Made by a program: the position numbers and the translations under genes. A DNA stretch of 64,000 nt from Chryseobacterium sp. Leaf405 (lineage in GTDB: Bacteria; Bacteroidota; Bacteroidia; Flavobacteriales; Weeksellaceae), in NCBI RefSeq assembly GCF_001425355.1, contig NZ_LMQN01000005.1, forward strand, positions 1 to 64,000. The letters run 5' to 3'. How positions within the stretch are numbered: the stretch's first letter is position 1; each line of letters begins with the position of its first letter. Positions 8,063 through 17,321 of the stretch are shown here, one piece after another. The notes beneath the pieces are model-generated. The model was not told the origin of the DNA and did not search any database. It saw only the letters and a list, made by a program, of their open reading frames with translations.

Positions 8063-8902
8063 TTATCCTTCAAAATTCATTGTTAAAGGTAATCTGAATC
8101 GGTAACGTACAGATTGTCCGTTAATTTTAGCCGGAGTCCATTTATTTTTAATAGACTTGATAGTTCTCATCGCTTCAGAATTGAAGTCTGCATTCTTTCC
8201 GTTTGCCTTAACGTCAGTAATACTTCCATCTCTTTCAACTACGAAAGTGATTTCTGTTTTTACTGTACCTTCATCACCATTCATCGCAGAACCATCAAAG
8301 TTACTAGATACTTTGTTTCTAAATGCATTGATACCTCCCGGGAATTCAGCAGTTTGCTCTACCTCCGTATATACCTGAGTATCACTTACCTGAGGTTTAA
8401 GTTCAACAGCAGTACCTTTACCACTTGATGGCGGTGGCGGCGGCGGTGTGTAAGCCGGAGCTTTTACACCTTCCTGGTTCACTACACCTGTTGTTGTTTC
8501 TAATTGCTTAGAAATTGGTGGTGGCGGAGTTTCAATTTTCGGAGCCTTTACCGGTTCTGGAACCACATTTTGAATAATTTCAATTTTCTCTTCCACTTTT
8601 GGTGGCGGTGGTGGTGGCGGTTCTTCTTCTTTAGGTGGTTCTACAATTTTATCTTCCTGAATAATATCAACCAGATCTGCCTTAACTTCTACTTGCTTTT
8701 CAGCATTAAGATTTTTAATCGTTAAGTAAATAAGAGGAGATAAAGCCAGCAATAAAAATATAGAAGTACCAATGATAAAAGACTTGGTCAGTAATCTAGG
8801 ATACTGATGTCTGATATCATATGCACCATATTCTTTATTTCTATTTTCAAATACAATCTCATCTAATGTAAGATTTCGACTGTAAACATTTTCATCTGCC
8901 AT
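8063..8902 (-). CDS. tonB: energy transducer TonB
   Basis: This 279-residue protein has the TonB plan: a cytoplasmic N-terminus (the NRNKEYGAYDIR motif common in Bacteroidota TonB), one membrane anchor at about 42-62, a Pro-rich periplasmic spacer (PPPPPPPK, PPPPPPSSGKG) and a C-terminal TonB domain with AEFPGGINAFRNKV, VVERDGSITDV and the closing YRFRLPLTMNFEG. TonB passes proton-motive energy from ExbBD to outer-membrane receptors. It is the fourth gene of an exbB-exbD-exbD-tonB operon and is followed by a strong terminator. No TonB-dependent receptor is in the window. Confidence 0.93.
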   Translation of the reverse strand: MADENVYSRNLTLDEIVFENRNKEYGAYDIRHQYPRLLTKSFIIGTSIFLLLALSPLIYLTIKNLNAEKQVEVKADLVDIIQEDKIVEPPKEEEPPPPPPPKVEEKIEIIQNVVPEPVKAPKIETPPPPISKQLETTTGVVNQEGVKAPAYTPPPPPPSSGKGTAVELKPQVSDTQVYTEVEQTAEFPGGINAFRNKVSSNFDGSAMNGDEGTVKTEITFVVERDGSITDVKANGKNADFNSEAMRTIKSIKNKWTPAKINGQSVRYRFRLPLTMNFEG

Positions 8903-8926
8903 TGTATTGCAAATTTAATAATTAAA

Positions 8927-9496
8927 TTACTTTGTTGCAGGTGCGGCAGCAGCCGAATTCCCTATTTTTCTTTCATAGATTGCTTTTTCCCAAGGCTTAA
9001 CATCGGTAACACCGTATCTTTCGCTTTTGGTAATAGCCATCTCATCAAGAATATCTACAAAGTTTTTATATACTGCATCGTCAGTAGGCTTGATAATAAC
9101 AGTAAACTTGTCTTTATCTGCCGCACCTGCTTTTGCTTGCTCAATAATCTTTCTTATTCCTTCTCTATCAAAAGATGTTTCTTTCAAATTTTCGTCATTT
9201 AAAGATGTATTATCTTCTTGATGCCAAAAAATTCTATTGTTTTTTCCTAATAATAGAGAAATTGAATTAGAAAGCTTGATTTCTGTCTTTTCAGGAATCG
9301 GGTCATTCGGTTTTGGTTTTCCCGGAAGACCTAAATCCATCACATTCGGTTTGCTAAACGTTGACGTAAACATAAAGAACATCAATAGCAAGAAATTCAA
9401 ATCCACCATCGGAGTCATATCAACTCGGGGATTATTCTTCTTGGACCGTACCTTGCCGCCTTTGCCGCCTTTTTCCTGTACCTGTACTTCTGCCAT
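8927..9496 (-). CDS. exbD: ExbD/TolR biopolymer transport protein (copy 2)
   Basis: This 189-residue protein has a basic N-terminus, the ExbD signature VDMTPMVDLNFLLLMFFMF (residues 25-43, with the proton-carrying Asp in MVDLNF) and a periplasmic domain ending in DILDEMAITKSERYGVTDV. With ExbB it forms the proton channel that drives TonB. It lies between the first exbD and tonB with short spacers. It is closely similar at its N-terminus to the orphan ExbD at 26040-26558, which suggests a paralogous pair. The Ala-rich tail (AAAAPATK) is not part of the domain. Confidence 0.92.
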   Translation of the reverse strand: MAEVQVQEKGGKGGKVRSKKNNPRVDMTPMVDLNFLLLMFFMFTSTFSKPNVMDLGLPGKPKPNDPIPEKTEIKLSNSISLLLGKNNRIFWHQEDNTSLNDENLKETSFDREGIRKIIEQAKAGAADKDKFTVIIKPTDDAVYKNFVDILDEMAITKSERYGVTDVKPWEKAIYERKIGNSAAAAPATK

Positions 9497-9507
9497 TTCT
9501 TCTCTTG

Positions 9508-10116
9508 TTATTCGTTAGGTTTACCTTCTTGTGACGTTATCAACCAAAATTTAAGAAAATCAATATCTCTTAAACCCTCAAATAAGCTTTTAACCTTCGG
9601 ATATTCAGTTGTAACGTCTCCTTTAATCGCTAACTTGTATTCAGGATTTACGTTTAAACTTTCTTTTACCCAGTCTACTAACTGCTTATCTGTACTGTCC
9701 ATAGGAATACCTTTTGGACTTTTAAAATTCTTCTGCTCATCTTCAGACATAGAAAGATAGCTTCTAAGTTGATTCATAGGAACCCCAATTGTCTGAACTC
9801 TTTGAAAAGCAGCTTTTTGATTATTGTCAAAAGTAATACCATACTTTTTTCCCATATTATCTAAAAGCTCTAATCTTTCTGTTGCGTTTTCTACCGGCTG
9901 GAAATAAAATTTTCCATCTGGTGTAGCATTAATAGTCATTAAGCTCGCATCAGGAAGTAATTTCTCTGAGATTGAAGATGGCGGTTTGATCTGCTCCACA
10001 TCAGGCTTCTTGAACTGAGTGGTCATGATAAAGAATGTAAGCAGTAGGAACGTAACGTCGCACATTGCGGTCATATCCGTAACTACCCCATGTCTTTTTG
10101 GTTTTATTCTCGCCAT
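9508..10116 (-). CDS. exbD: ExbD/TolR biopolymer transport protein (copy 1)
   Basis: This 202-residue protein starts with a basic stretch (KPKRHGVVTDMTAMCDVTFLL). The membrane helix follows, with the conserved Asp in the MCDVTF position and TFFIMTTQFKKP just after. The periplasmic part is longer and more divergent than in copy 2. Adjacent unlike ExbD subunits next to one ExbB and TonB are a recurring Bacteroidota arrangement, and they may form a mixed dimer in the channel. That pairing is inference. It sits 63 bases after exbB and 11 before the second exbD. Confidence 0.9.
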   Translation of the reverse strand: MARIKPKRHGVVTDMTAMCDVTFLLLTFFIMTTQFKKPDVEQIKPPSSISEKLLPDASLMTINATPDGKFYFQPVENATERLELLDNMGKKYGITFDNNQKAAFQRVQTIGVPMNQLRSYLSMSEDEQKNFKSPKGIPMDSTDKQLVDWVKESLNVNPEYKLAIKGDVTTEYPKVKSLFEGLRDIDFLKFWLITSQEGKPNE

Positions 10117-10179
10117 TATTTATTATCTAATTAATTTATAAACTTCTTTTTGTGTAAAAACACAGATTCACTTTAATTC

Positions 10180-11043
10180 TTAGTGAAATTCTGCAAAAGA
10201 CTGCTGAATGCTCATTGCGATCTCATCGATCTTATAAGTCAATCCGTCAATTTTAGAAGTAAAGAAGTTATAAAGGATAATTGCTACAGCTGAAGTACCA
10301 ATACCTAATGCAGTATTAATCAATGCTTCAGAAATACCGATTGATAATGCAGCAGCATCAGGTGTACCACCACTAGCTCCTAAAGCGAAGAACGCTCTAA
10401 TCATACCAATTACAGTACCTAATAGTGCTACCAATGTTGCAACTGTACCTAATGTAGAAAGAATCATCATGTTTTTCTCTAACATTGGCATCTCAAGAGT
10501 AGTAGCCTCTTCAATCGCTTTGTTAAGCGCTACCATTTTTTGCTCTTTGTTAAGAGTTGTATCGTGAGATAAAGCTTTGTATGTAGTAAGACCTTCTTTT
10601 ACTACGTTACCAACAGAACCTTGTTGTCTGTCGCATTCTTCTAAAGCCTCATCAACTTTGTTTTGATTTAACAAACCTCTGATAGTTACAACGAAGTTGT
10701 CAACGTTTCCTGCCCCTGATGCTTTCCCTAAAACGAAATATCTTTCAATTGAGAAAACGATTACAGTAATCATGAATGTTACCAATAATGGTACAATAAT
10801 ACCTCCCATGTAGATCATTCCCATGAAACCTTCAGGATGTAAATCTTTTCCTTCTACATCTGCAAAAGCTACTGAACCTCCTGTTAGCCTAGGATCAGCT
10901 TTAAAATTACCTGGGTTACCCAATACGAATAACCAAATACAAATTCCTATAACTAATAGAATAGGAATAATTATAGCAGGGTTTAGACCTCCCGCCTTTC
11001 TAGCAATTACTTGCTCATCATTTTTTGAAACATTCATTTCCAT
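10180..11043 (-). CDS. exbB: MotA/TolQ/ExbB proton channel protein
   Basis: This 287-residue protein has four hydrophobic segments: about 21-43 (IIIPILLVIGICIWLFVLG), 77-98 (GGIIVPLLVTFMITVIVFSIERY), 195-220 and 232-262. The core motif MLEKNMMILSTLGTVATLVALLGTVIGMI is the MotA/TolQ/ExbB domain. It is the first gene of the exbB-exbD-exbD-tonB operon and has a TAATTTTG -7 element upstream. The extra N-terminal helix compared with E. coli ExbB is usual for Bacteroidota. It works in the inner membrane to convert proton flow into TonB movement. Confidence 0.92.
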   Translation of the reverse strand: MEMNVSKNDEQVIARKAGGLNPAIIIPILLVIGICIWLFVLGNPGNFKADPRLTGGSVAFADVEGKDLHPEGFMGMIYMGGIIVPLLVTFMITVIVFSIERYFVLGKASGAGNVDNFVVTIRGLLNQNKVDEALEECDRQQGSVGNVVKEGLTTYKALSHDTTLNKEQKMVALNKAIEEATTLEMPMLEKNMMILSTLGTVATLVALLGTVIGMIRAFFALGASGGTPDAAALSIGISEALINTALGIGTSAVAIILYNFFTSKIDGLTYKIDEIAMSIQQSFAEFH

Positions 11044-11093
11044 ATTTAACTAAATTATATTGTTTTAAAATTTTACAGGGTGTAAATTAAAGG

Positions 11094-11101
11094 CAAAATT
11101 A
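11094..11101 (-). promoter_or_regulatory. -7 promoter element for exbB operon
   Basis: TAATTTTG on the minus strand matches TAnnTTTG, 50 bases upstream of the exbB start. No -33 box is clear. The rest of the 240-base gap to leuS (11044-11283) is AT-rich and holds no gene that I can see. Confidence 0.5.
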
Positions 11102-11283
11102 ATTAAAATGCAAGAGTCTTAAATAAACATTTTGCTTTTTTTTGGTAAAGAAAATTTAATACAATTTCGATATTATAATTATTTTTCAAATTTTTAAAAA
11201 TTTTCTTCAATTTTACCAATTACGTTAAAAAATCAAAAAAATTACCCGTTGATTTTTTTAAAATTACCAATGTTAATTTTTAT

Positions 11284-14097
11284 TTAAATTACTATATTCA
11301 CGATTCTGTGAGGCACTACAATGATTTTTTTCGGTGCGTTCCCTTCTAAAATCTGTACCATTTTCTCATCCTGAAGCACTAATTCTTCCACTTCTTTTGC
11401 AGAAAACTGTGCAGAAAGCGAAATCTTAAACTTCATTTTACCATTTACGCTTACAGGATACAATATTTCGTCTTCTACCAGATAATCCTCGTTCAATAAA
11501 GGGAATTTCTCGAATTCAATAGACATATTATGTCCTAATAAACTCCACAGCTCTTCACAGATGTGTGGCGCATATGGAGAAATGATAACGGCTAACGGTT
11601 CTAAAATATTGCGTTTGTTACATTTTATTTTTTGTAATTCATTTACAGCAATCATAAATGATGATACAGATGTATTAAAAGAAAAGTTTTCGATGTCATA
11701 AACTACTTTCTTTATTAAAGTATGCAACACTTTATATTCTGCTTTCGTCGGCTCTTCTTCTGACACTTCAAAAACCTCACCATTGAAATATAAATTCCAG
11801 AATTTTTTCAGGAAACCGTAAACTCCACTCAAACCTTGAGTGTTCCAAGGCTTTGATTGTTCTAATGGACCTAAGAACATTTCATACAATCTCAACCCAT
11901 CAGCTCCGTATTCTTCACAGATATCATCAGGATTTACAACATTGTATTTAGACTTAGACATTTTTTCTACTTCACGGTCTGTTATGTATTTTCCGTCTTC
12001 CAAAATAAATTCTGCGTTTGCATAATCTGGTCTCCAAGATTTGAAAGCTTCAGTATCCAATTCATCTGATGTTCCTTTTAATAATGATACATCAATATGA
12101 ATTTGCTGAGTCTTATATTCACTTGCTAAATTTTTAGACACATATTGATTAGTCCCATCAATTCTATATACATAAGCACTCATCCCCAGAATCATCCCCT
12201 GATTGATCAACTTTTGGAAAGGTTCATCATGAGTAATATATCCTCTGTCTTTTAAGAACATATTCCAAAAACGGGAATATAATAAATGACCGGTTGCGTG
12301 CTCGCTTCCTCCGATATATAAATCTACCTGTCCCCAATAATCTGACAATTTTTTATCAGCAAAAACCTCACCATTATTAGGATCCATGTATCTAAGGAAA
12401 TACCATGAGCTTCCCGCCCAACCCGGCATTGTAGATAATTCTAAAGGAAATACCGTTTTATCATTAATTAAATCTGTCGCAACAACTTTTTGATTCGCCT
12501 CGTCCCAAGCAAACGTTTTAGAGTTTCCCAATGGCGGATCTCCATCTTCGGTTGGCAAATATTTTTCAACTTCAGGAAGTTCCAATGGCAAAGCGGAAGT
12601 TGGCAACGTGTATGGCATTCCATCCTTATAATATATAGGAACCGGCTCGCCCCAATAACGTTGTCTTGAAAAAATCGCATCACGCTGTCTGTAATTTGTT
12701 GTTCCCTGACCAATTCCTTTTTTCTCAATCGCAGTAATAATTAATGCTTTCGCTTCATCGTAAGTAAATCCGTTTAAGAAATCAGAATTTACGCAAGTAC
12801 TTGTTTTAGAATCAAAAGATTTTTCCTGAACGTCTTCTTCTGTTTCTACAACTTTTTTAATTTCTAAATTAAATTTCTTCGCAAACCTGTGATCACGCTC
12901 ATCATGTGCAGGAACAGCCATTACAGCTCCCGTTCCGTAACCCATCAATACATAATCTGAAATATAAATCGGCATCTTTTCATTGCTGAAAGGATTAACC
13001 GCATAACTCCCTGTGAAAGCACCTGAAACGTTTTTCACGTCAGACATTCTGTCTCTTTCGGTTTTCTTGGAAGTTTCTTCAATATAGCTGTCTACCTCAG
13101 CTTTTTGTTCGGCTGTAGTAATTGTTTCCACTAAAGGATTTTCCGGAGCTAGTACCATAAAAGTTGCCCCAAAAATAGTGTCAGGTCTCGTTGTGAAAAC
13201 CTCAACGATTTCGTTATGACCATCCACATTAAATTTCACCTGCGCTCCCTGAGATTTTCCAATCCAATACTCCTGAGAATCTTTCAAAGGCTGAGGCCAG
13301 TCCAATGTTTTTAAACCTTGCAATAATCTTTCGGAATATGCAGAAATTCTCATGCTCCACTGCATCATTTTCTTCTGAAAAACAGGGAAACCTCCTCTTT
13401 CAGATTTTCCGTCTTTTACTTCGTCGTTTGCCAGAACTGTTCCTAAAGCAGGACACCAGTTCACCGTTGTTTCCGCTCTGTATGCTAAGCGGTAATTTAA
13501 AAGAATATCTTCCTTATCCATTTCAGAAGCAGTTTTCCATTCTTCTGAAGTAAAATGTAATTCGTCATTTTGATTGGCATTTAATCCTTCTGTTCCTTTT
13601 TCTTCAAAGTGCTGAATTAAAGTTGAAATAGATTCTGCCTTGTCTGTATTTTTATTATACCAGGAATGAAACAATTCAATGAAAATCCATTGTGTCCATT
13701 TATAATAAGAAGCATCGGAAGTTCTTACTTCTCTGCTCCAGTCGAAAGAGAAACCAATTTTTCTTAGCTGCTCTTCGTATCTTGTAATGTTTTGCTCAGT
13801 TGTAATCGCAGGATGTGTTCCTGTCTGAATTGCATACTGCTCAGCAGGAAGTCCGAAACTGTCGTAGCCAACCGGATGAAGCACATTGAAACCCTGATGT
13901 CTTTTGTATCTCGCATAAATATCTGATGCAATATATCCCAGCGGGTGACCTACGTGAAGCCCTGCACCTGAAGGATACGGAAACATATCGAGAACATAAA
14001 ATTTCGGTTTGTCTGTGTTATTGGAAGTTTTATACGTTTGATTGTCTTCCCAGTATTTCTGCCACTTTTTTTCTATCTGCTGATGATCGTAAAACAC
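11284..14097 (-). CDS. leuS: leucine--tRNA ligase
   Basis: This 937-residue class I synthetase charges tRNA-Leu. The HIGH motif is HVGH at residues 48-51 (PYPSGAGLHVGHPLGY), and the KMSKS loop (EKMSKSKYNVVNPDD) lies near residue 710. The CP1 editing domain is present, with TTRPDTIFGATFMVLAPENP and GTGAVMAVPAHDERD including the conserved Asp. It is longer than the E. coli enzyme (860) because of inserts at about 145-180 and before KMSKS (650-700); I believe both are normal in Bacteroidota LeuS. Short TTAGATGTTAGA repeats sit upstream of the start. Confidence 0.97.
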   Translation of the reverse strand: MFYDHQQIEKKWQKYWEDNQTYKTSNNTDKPKFYVLDMFPYPSGAGLHVGHPLGYIASDIYARYKRHQGFNVLHPVGYDSFGLPAEQYAIQTGTHPAITTEQNITRYEEQLRKIGFSFDWSREVRTSDASYYKWTQWIFIELFHSWYNKNTDKAESISTLIQHFEEKGTEGLNANQNDELHFTSEEWKTASEMDKEDILLNYRLAYRAETTVNWCPALGTVLANDEVKDGKSERGGFPVFQKKMMQWSMRISAYSERLLQGLKTLDWPQPLKDSQEYWIGKSQGAQVKFNVDGHNEIVEVFTTRPDTIFGATFMVLAPENPLVETITTAEQKAEVDSYIEETSKKTERDRMSDVKNVSGAFTGSYAVNPFSNEKMPIYISDYVLMGYGTGAVMAVPAHDERDHRFAKKFNLEIKKVVETEEDVQEKSFDSKTSTCVNSDFLNGFTYDEAKALIITAIEKKGIGQGTTNYRQRDAIFSRQRYWGEPVPIYYKDGMPYTLPTSALPLELPEVEKYLPTEDGDPPLGNSKTFAWDEANQKVVATDLINDKTVFPLELSTMPGWAGSSWYFLRYMDPNNGEVFADKKLSDYWGQVDLYIGGSEHATGHLLYSRFWNMFLKDRGYITHDEPFQKLINQGMILGMSAYVYRIDGTNQYVSKNLASEYKTQQIHIDVSLLKGTSDELDTEAFKSWRPDYANAEFILEDGKYITDREVEKMSKSKYNVVNPDDICEEYGADGLRLYEMFLGPLEQSKPWNTQGLSGVYGFLKKFWNLYFNGEVFEVSEEEPTKAEYKVLHTLIKKVVYDIENFSFNTSVSSFMIAVNELQKIKCNKRNILEPLAVIISPYAPHICEELWSLLGHNMSIEFEKFPLLNEDYLVEDEILYPVSVNGKMKFKISLSAQFSAKEVEELVLQDEKMVQILEGNAPKKIIVVPHRIVNIVI

Positions 14098-14109
14098 TTT
14101 TTTATAGAT

Positions 14110-14131
14110 ATTAGATGTTAGATGTTAGAAT
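14110..14131. repeat. TTAGATG microrepeat upstream of leuS
   Basis: ATTAGATGTTAGATGTTAGA contains two copies of the 7-base unit TTAGATG plus a partial third copy. The same unit recurs at 37273-37300 between accB and accC. It looks like an intergenic microrepeat family, and its function is unknown. Confidence 0.5.
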
Positions 14132-14213
14132 TTTTAATTTCAATTCTAATTTTCACAAAAATAATGAATTTAAAAGAAATGGAAATTTAATTTTAAATTA
14201 AATATATGAAATA

Positions 14214-14240
14214 AAAAATCCCATCCTAAGATGAGATTTA
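14214..14240 (-). terminator. terminator of the lipocalin-like gene
   Basis: On the minus strand, AATCTCATC-TTAG-GATGGGATT is followed by TTTTT. It lies 28 bases past the lipoprotein stop, between it and leuS. Confidence 0.75.
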
Positions 14241-14267
14241 TATATTGTATTGATTATTCAGAATGTG

Positions 14268-14738
14268 TTACTGAATTCTTTTAAGTGTAAAAGTTTCAGA
14301 ATGAAATTCGGTAGGATCTGTTTTATCTTCAAACATAATATTCAATGAAGTTTCACTAACCGAGATTACTTTTCCTGTTGCCGGCTCTACTATTCCCTGA
14401 TATTTTACCTGAATCGCTTTGCTTGTTTTATCATATGTATATGTAAAATTTCGGTCGAAAGTCGGAGTACAAGTTCCTGGTGTAGAACCATCCCCCACGT
14501 CTGTTCTTTTTCCAGTGGTTTCATTAATGAACGTCCATCTTGAAGTTTTCTGACAGTCTGTATCAAAAGAAATTCCATCTGAAACAGGGTCTTCGTCTAT
14601 TGCAACTACTGTTACCACTTTTTTAATCGGCTGCCAAACACCTACAATTGGTGCTTCTACAACTACTTCATCGTCGTCATTACATCCCGTCGCCACAAAT
14701 AATGATAAACCTGCAAATAATAATGCTAATTTCTTCAT
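14268..14738 (-). CDS. lipocalin-like lipoprotein
   Basis: This 156-residue protein has a lipoprotein signal (VATGC, Cys19) and an acidic tether (NDDDE). The opening of the mature domain, APIVGVWQPIKKV, and the later strands (FTYTYDKTSKAIQVKY, TSLNIMFEDKTDPTE, ETFTLKRIQ) resemble the small lipocalin-like families common in Flavobacteria. The ligand is unknown, and the fold assignment rests on pattern only. It is monocistronic, with a terminator downstream and no clear promoter box. Confidence 0.65.
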   Translation of the reverse strand: MKKLALLFAGLSLFVATGCNDDDEVVVEAPIVGVWQPIKKVVTVVAIDEDPVSDGISFDTDCQKTSRWTFINETTGKRTDVGDGSTPGTCTPTFDRNFTYTYDKTSKAIQVKYQGIVEPATGKVISVSETSLNIMFEDKTDPTEFHSETFTLKRIQ

Positions 14739-14913
14739 ATATCAAATTTTTCAAGCGCTAAAATTATGATTTATTTATATTATTCTACAATTTTTTTAAA
14801 AAAATATTATTAAAATTTAATATTTACTGCTTATTGACTATATCCGATTCCGTATTTACCTTTATTTAACAAACATTCATGAACGTAAATAACCGCTATT
14901 CTGCGAAAAAAAC

Positions 14914-14921
14914 TATTTTTG
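14914..14921 (+). promoter_or_regulatory. -7 promoter element for the acyltransferase operon
   Basis: TATTTTTG matches TAnnTTTG, 10 bases before the ATG at 14932 and 16 before the alternative ATG at 14938. The leader would be very short. No -33 box is clear. Confidence 0.5.
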
Positions 14922-14931
14922 CACAAACAAA

Positions 14932-15915
14932 ATGCAAATGCAAGACATTACGAAAAATAATTTTGACTTTTTACGTGTTCTCCTCGCCTTTATTGTTTTC
15001 GTGGGACATTTAGGAGCCTTAAGTGCTTCAAAAGATCTTAAAATCTTTGAAAAGAGTCCCATAGAAATTGCAGTTTTTGGCTTTTTTGTTGTCAGTGGAT
15101 TTCTTATCGCAAGAAGTTACGACCGATCTTCCAGCTTAAAAAGTTATTTAAAAAAAAGAATCAAAAGAATTGTTCCTGCTTATCTTTTAGTGGTTTTTCT
15201 TTGCGCTATTTTATTAAGCTTGGTAAGCACATTTTCTTTTTCTGAATATTTCCAAAATACTCAGGTCTACAAATATCTTTTCTGGAATTCTATATTTTTA
15301 AATTTCAAAGCACCATGGCTTCCCGGAGTTTTTGGAAATCAGGCGGTAAATGGAGCTCTTTGGACATTAAAGATAGAAATGTGCTATTATTTCTGCGTTC
15401 CTTTATTATTCTTACTTTTTGGGAAGAACAATAAATACAGAAATATCAGTTTAATTATCCTGTATTTTTTATCGCTTGCCTATCTTAATTATTTCGAATT
15501 GCAAAATAAAATTTCACTTGCAAAACAGCTTCCCGGTACATTATCCTATTTTATTCCCGGAATGCTTATTTATTTTAACTTTGATCAATTTATAAAACAT
15601 AAGCACCTTCTTTTCATCGTTGCCATCGCTACCGTTTGGATTGATTTAGTAATCAATATTCAATTATTTTCTCCCATGATGATCGGCATCATTACATTGT
15701 ACATCGCTTATTCTTTCAAGTTTTTGAATAATTTCGGAAAATACGGAGATTTCACGTACGGAATTTACATCTTCCATTTCCCTATTATCCGGACTTTTCA
15801 GACATTAGGATTGTTTGAAGATTACAACCCTTTTGTTATGACATTTGTCTGCATGCTGGTAGTGATTGCTGTCGGTGTCAGTTCGTGGCATTTATATGAA
15901 AAAAAGTTTTTATAA
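14932..15915 (+). CDS. acyltransferase family 3 (OafA-like) membrane protein
   Basis: This 327-residue polytopic membrane protein matches acyltransferase family 3, which O-acetylates or otherwise acylates sugars. The N-terminal signature NNFDFLRVLLAFIVFVGHLG holds the conserved Arg and His26. GFFVVSGFLIARSY and SYLKKRIKRIVPAYLL are the next family blocks, and about ten membrane helices follow. It starts an operon with a GT2 enzyme 21 bases later, so a cell-surface polysaccharide or LPS substrate is likely. The exact acceptor is unknown. The start may be the second Met (residue 3). Confidence 0.88.
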   Translation: MQMQDITKNNFDFLRVLLAFIVFVGHLGALSASKDLKIFEKSPIEIAVFGFFVVSGFLIARSYDRSSSLKSYLKKRIKRIVPAYLLVVFLCAILLSLVSTFSFSEYFQNTQVYKYLFWNSIFLNFKAPWLPGVFGNQAVNGALWTLKIEMCYYFCVPLLFLLFGKNNKYRNISLIILYFLSLAYLNYFELQNKISLAKQLPGTLSYFIPGMLIYFNFDQFIKHKHLLFIVAIATVWIDLVINIQLFSPMMIGIITLYIAYSFKFLNNFGKYGDFTYGIYIFHFPIIRTFQTLGLFEDYNPFVMTFVCMLVVIAVGVSSWHLYEKKFL

Positions 15916-15936
15916 TTTTGAAAAAAGTAAACACGA

Positions 15937-16695
15937 ATGAAAGACCTTGTTTCTATTATCACTCCTTCTTACAACTCCGCAGAATTTATCGAGGAAACAA
16001 TACAGTCTGTTTTAAACCAAACCTACGAAAACTGGGAATGGCTGATTTCCGACGACCGTTCCAAAGACAATACTGCTGAAATCATTAAGAAATACAATGA
16101 TCCTAGAATAAAATTACAGATTCTCGAGCAAAACGGAGGCGCGGGAAACGCCCGAAACAAAAGTCTTGAAAGATCTCAGGGCAGATATATTGCTTTCCTT
16201 GATTCTGATGATCTTTGGTATCCGGAATATTTGGAAACGATGGTTAACTTCTTACAGGAAAATAATGCAGAATTAGCTTATTGCAATTATTCAAGATGTG
16301 ATGAACATACAATGGAACCAATTTTAAAAGATTTTGAAGCCGATAAAATCGTTACTTTTTCTAATTTGCTTAAAACCTGCAGGCTTGCTCCGGTTTCTAC
16401 CATTTACGATACAAAAAGAGTCGGAAAATTTTTATTTCCCGTAAAAAGCAAGCGTGAGGATCACGTCATGTGGCTGAATCTCTTGAAGGTAATTCCTAAA
16501 GGATATCCTGTAAAAAAGACGATGGCAAAATACAGAATGCGGGAAAACAGTGTTTCCAGAAACAAAAAAAATATTATTAAAGACCAATATTTAGTTTATA
16601 AAGATTTCATGAATTTTTCTACCGTAAAATCTTTATATTACACGGCAAACTGGGCATTGAATGGATTTTTAAAATATTCAAAAATATTTAATTAA
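15937..16695 (+). CDS. family 2 glycosyltransferase
   Basis: This 252-residue GT-A enzyme starts with VSIITPSYNSAEFIEETIQS. The DDRSKDNT nucleotide-binding segment is at about 37-44, and the metal-binding AFLDSDDLW motif is near residue 93. The later segment PVKSKREDHVMWLNLL holds the ED-like catalytic-base region. It transfers an unknown sugar and is probably involved in envelope glycan assembly, given the acyltransferase upstream and the Kdo transferase downstream on the other strand. Its stop overlaps the next gene's start (TAATG). Confidence 0.88.
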   Translation: MKDLVSIITPSYNSAEFIEETIQSVLNQTYENWEWLISDDRSKDNTAEIIKKYNDPRIKLQILEQNGGAGNARNKSLERSQGRYIAFLDSDDLWYPEYLETMVNFLQENNAELAYCNYSRCDEHTMEPILKDFEADKIVTFSNLLKTCRLAPVSTIYDTKRVGKFLFPVKSKREDHVMWLNLLKVIPKGYPVKKTMAKYRMRENSVSRNKKNIIKDQYLVYKDFMNFSTVKSLYYTANWALNGFLKYSKIFN

Positions 16696-17321
16696 TGGAG
16701 TACTCGAAAGAATTTAAGGCAGCTTTAAGCAATTTTTCTTCCATAGAAAAAGACCGTCTGATTTTCCGTTTGCTGAAAAAGGATAAGCTTTTATCAAAAA
16801 AACTGTATTTTGAATTAATTGATCCTGAAACAACAGATAATAAAAGAGATTCAATGGAAGAAATTGTATCTGAAAAAGTTTTGCTTGCTTCAAAATATAT
16901 TGGAAATCAAAAATATTATCTGGGAATTATCCGAAAAATAAGTGCTGAAATTACAGAACATGTAAAAATTACAACAGACAAATTCGGGGAAGTTTCACTT
17001 AATATATTGCTGATTAATAAAATTTTAGAGTTTAATGATGATCTTTCCAGACAAAGATTTGACAATGTGTATAAACTGTATCTTTATCTAATCAACAAAA
17101 CCGTAAAATCTTTACTATTAACTAAAAAATTAGATGTAGATTATTGGATGGAAATTGATGAACACTTAGAAAGCCTGGAAGAAAAAATTCATCAAAATCA
17201 TTATCTTGAAAAACTTTTCATCAATAACGGAATTGATTTCAACTGGCTTACAAGCGATAAAATTCCCGATCACTTTGATTTAATCATAAAAGACATAAAG
17301 AATCAGGGGTTTTTACGATAA
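16695..17321 (+). CDS. uncharacterised 208-residue protein
   Basis: I do not recognise a family. The protein is soluble in appearance, charged and mainly helical (Lys/Glu/Leu-rich), with no signal peptide or membrane helix. It is translationally coupled to the GT2 gene through a TAATG overlap, and its 3' end overlaps that of waaA on the opposite strand by 9 bases. The pairing with glycosyltransferases is the only functional hint. The reading frame keeps the composition of its neighbours, so it is very likely a real gene. Confidence 0.7.
   Translation: MEYSKEFKAALSNFSSIEKDRLIFRLLKKDKLLSKKLYFELIDPETTDNKRDSMEEIVSEKVLLASKYIGNQKYYLGIIRKISAEITEHVKITTDKFGEVSLNILLINKILEFNDDLSRQRFDNVYKLYLYLINKTVKSLLLTKKLDVDYWMEIDEHLESLEEKIHQNHYLEKLFINNGIDFNWLTSDKIPDHFDLIIKDIKNQGFLR

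Noticed and set aside
11284..14097. Foreign inserts in LeuS
   Set aside because: The extra segments near residues 145-180 and before KMSKS look like those I recall in other Bacteroidota LeuS proteins.
14110..14131. End of an insertion sequence upstream of leuS
   Set aside because: The TTAGATG repeats are not paired with a transposase or a terminal inverted repeat.
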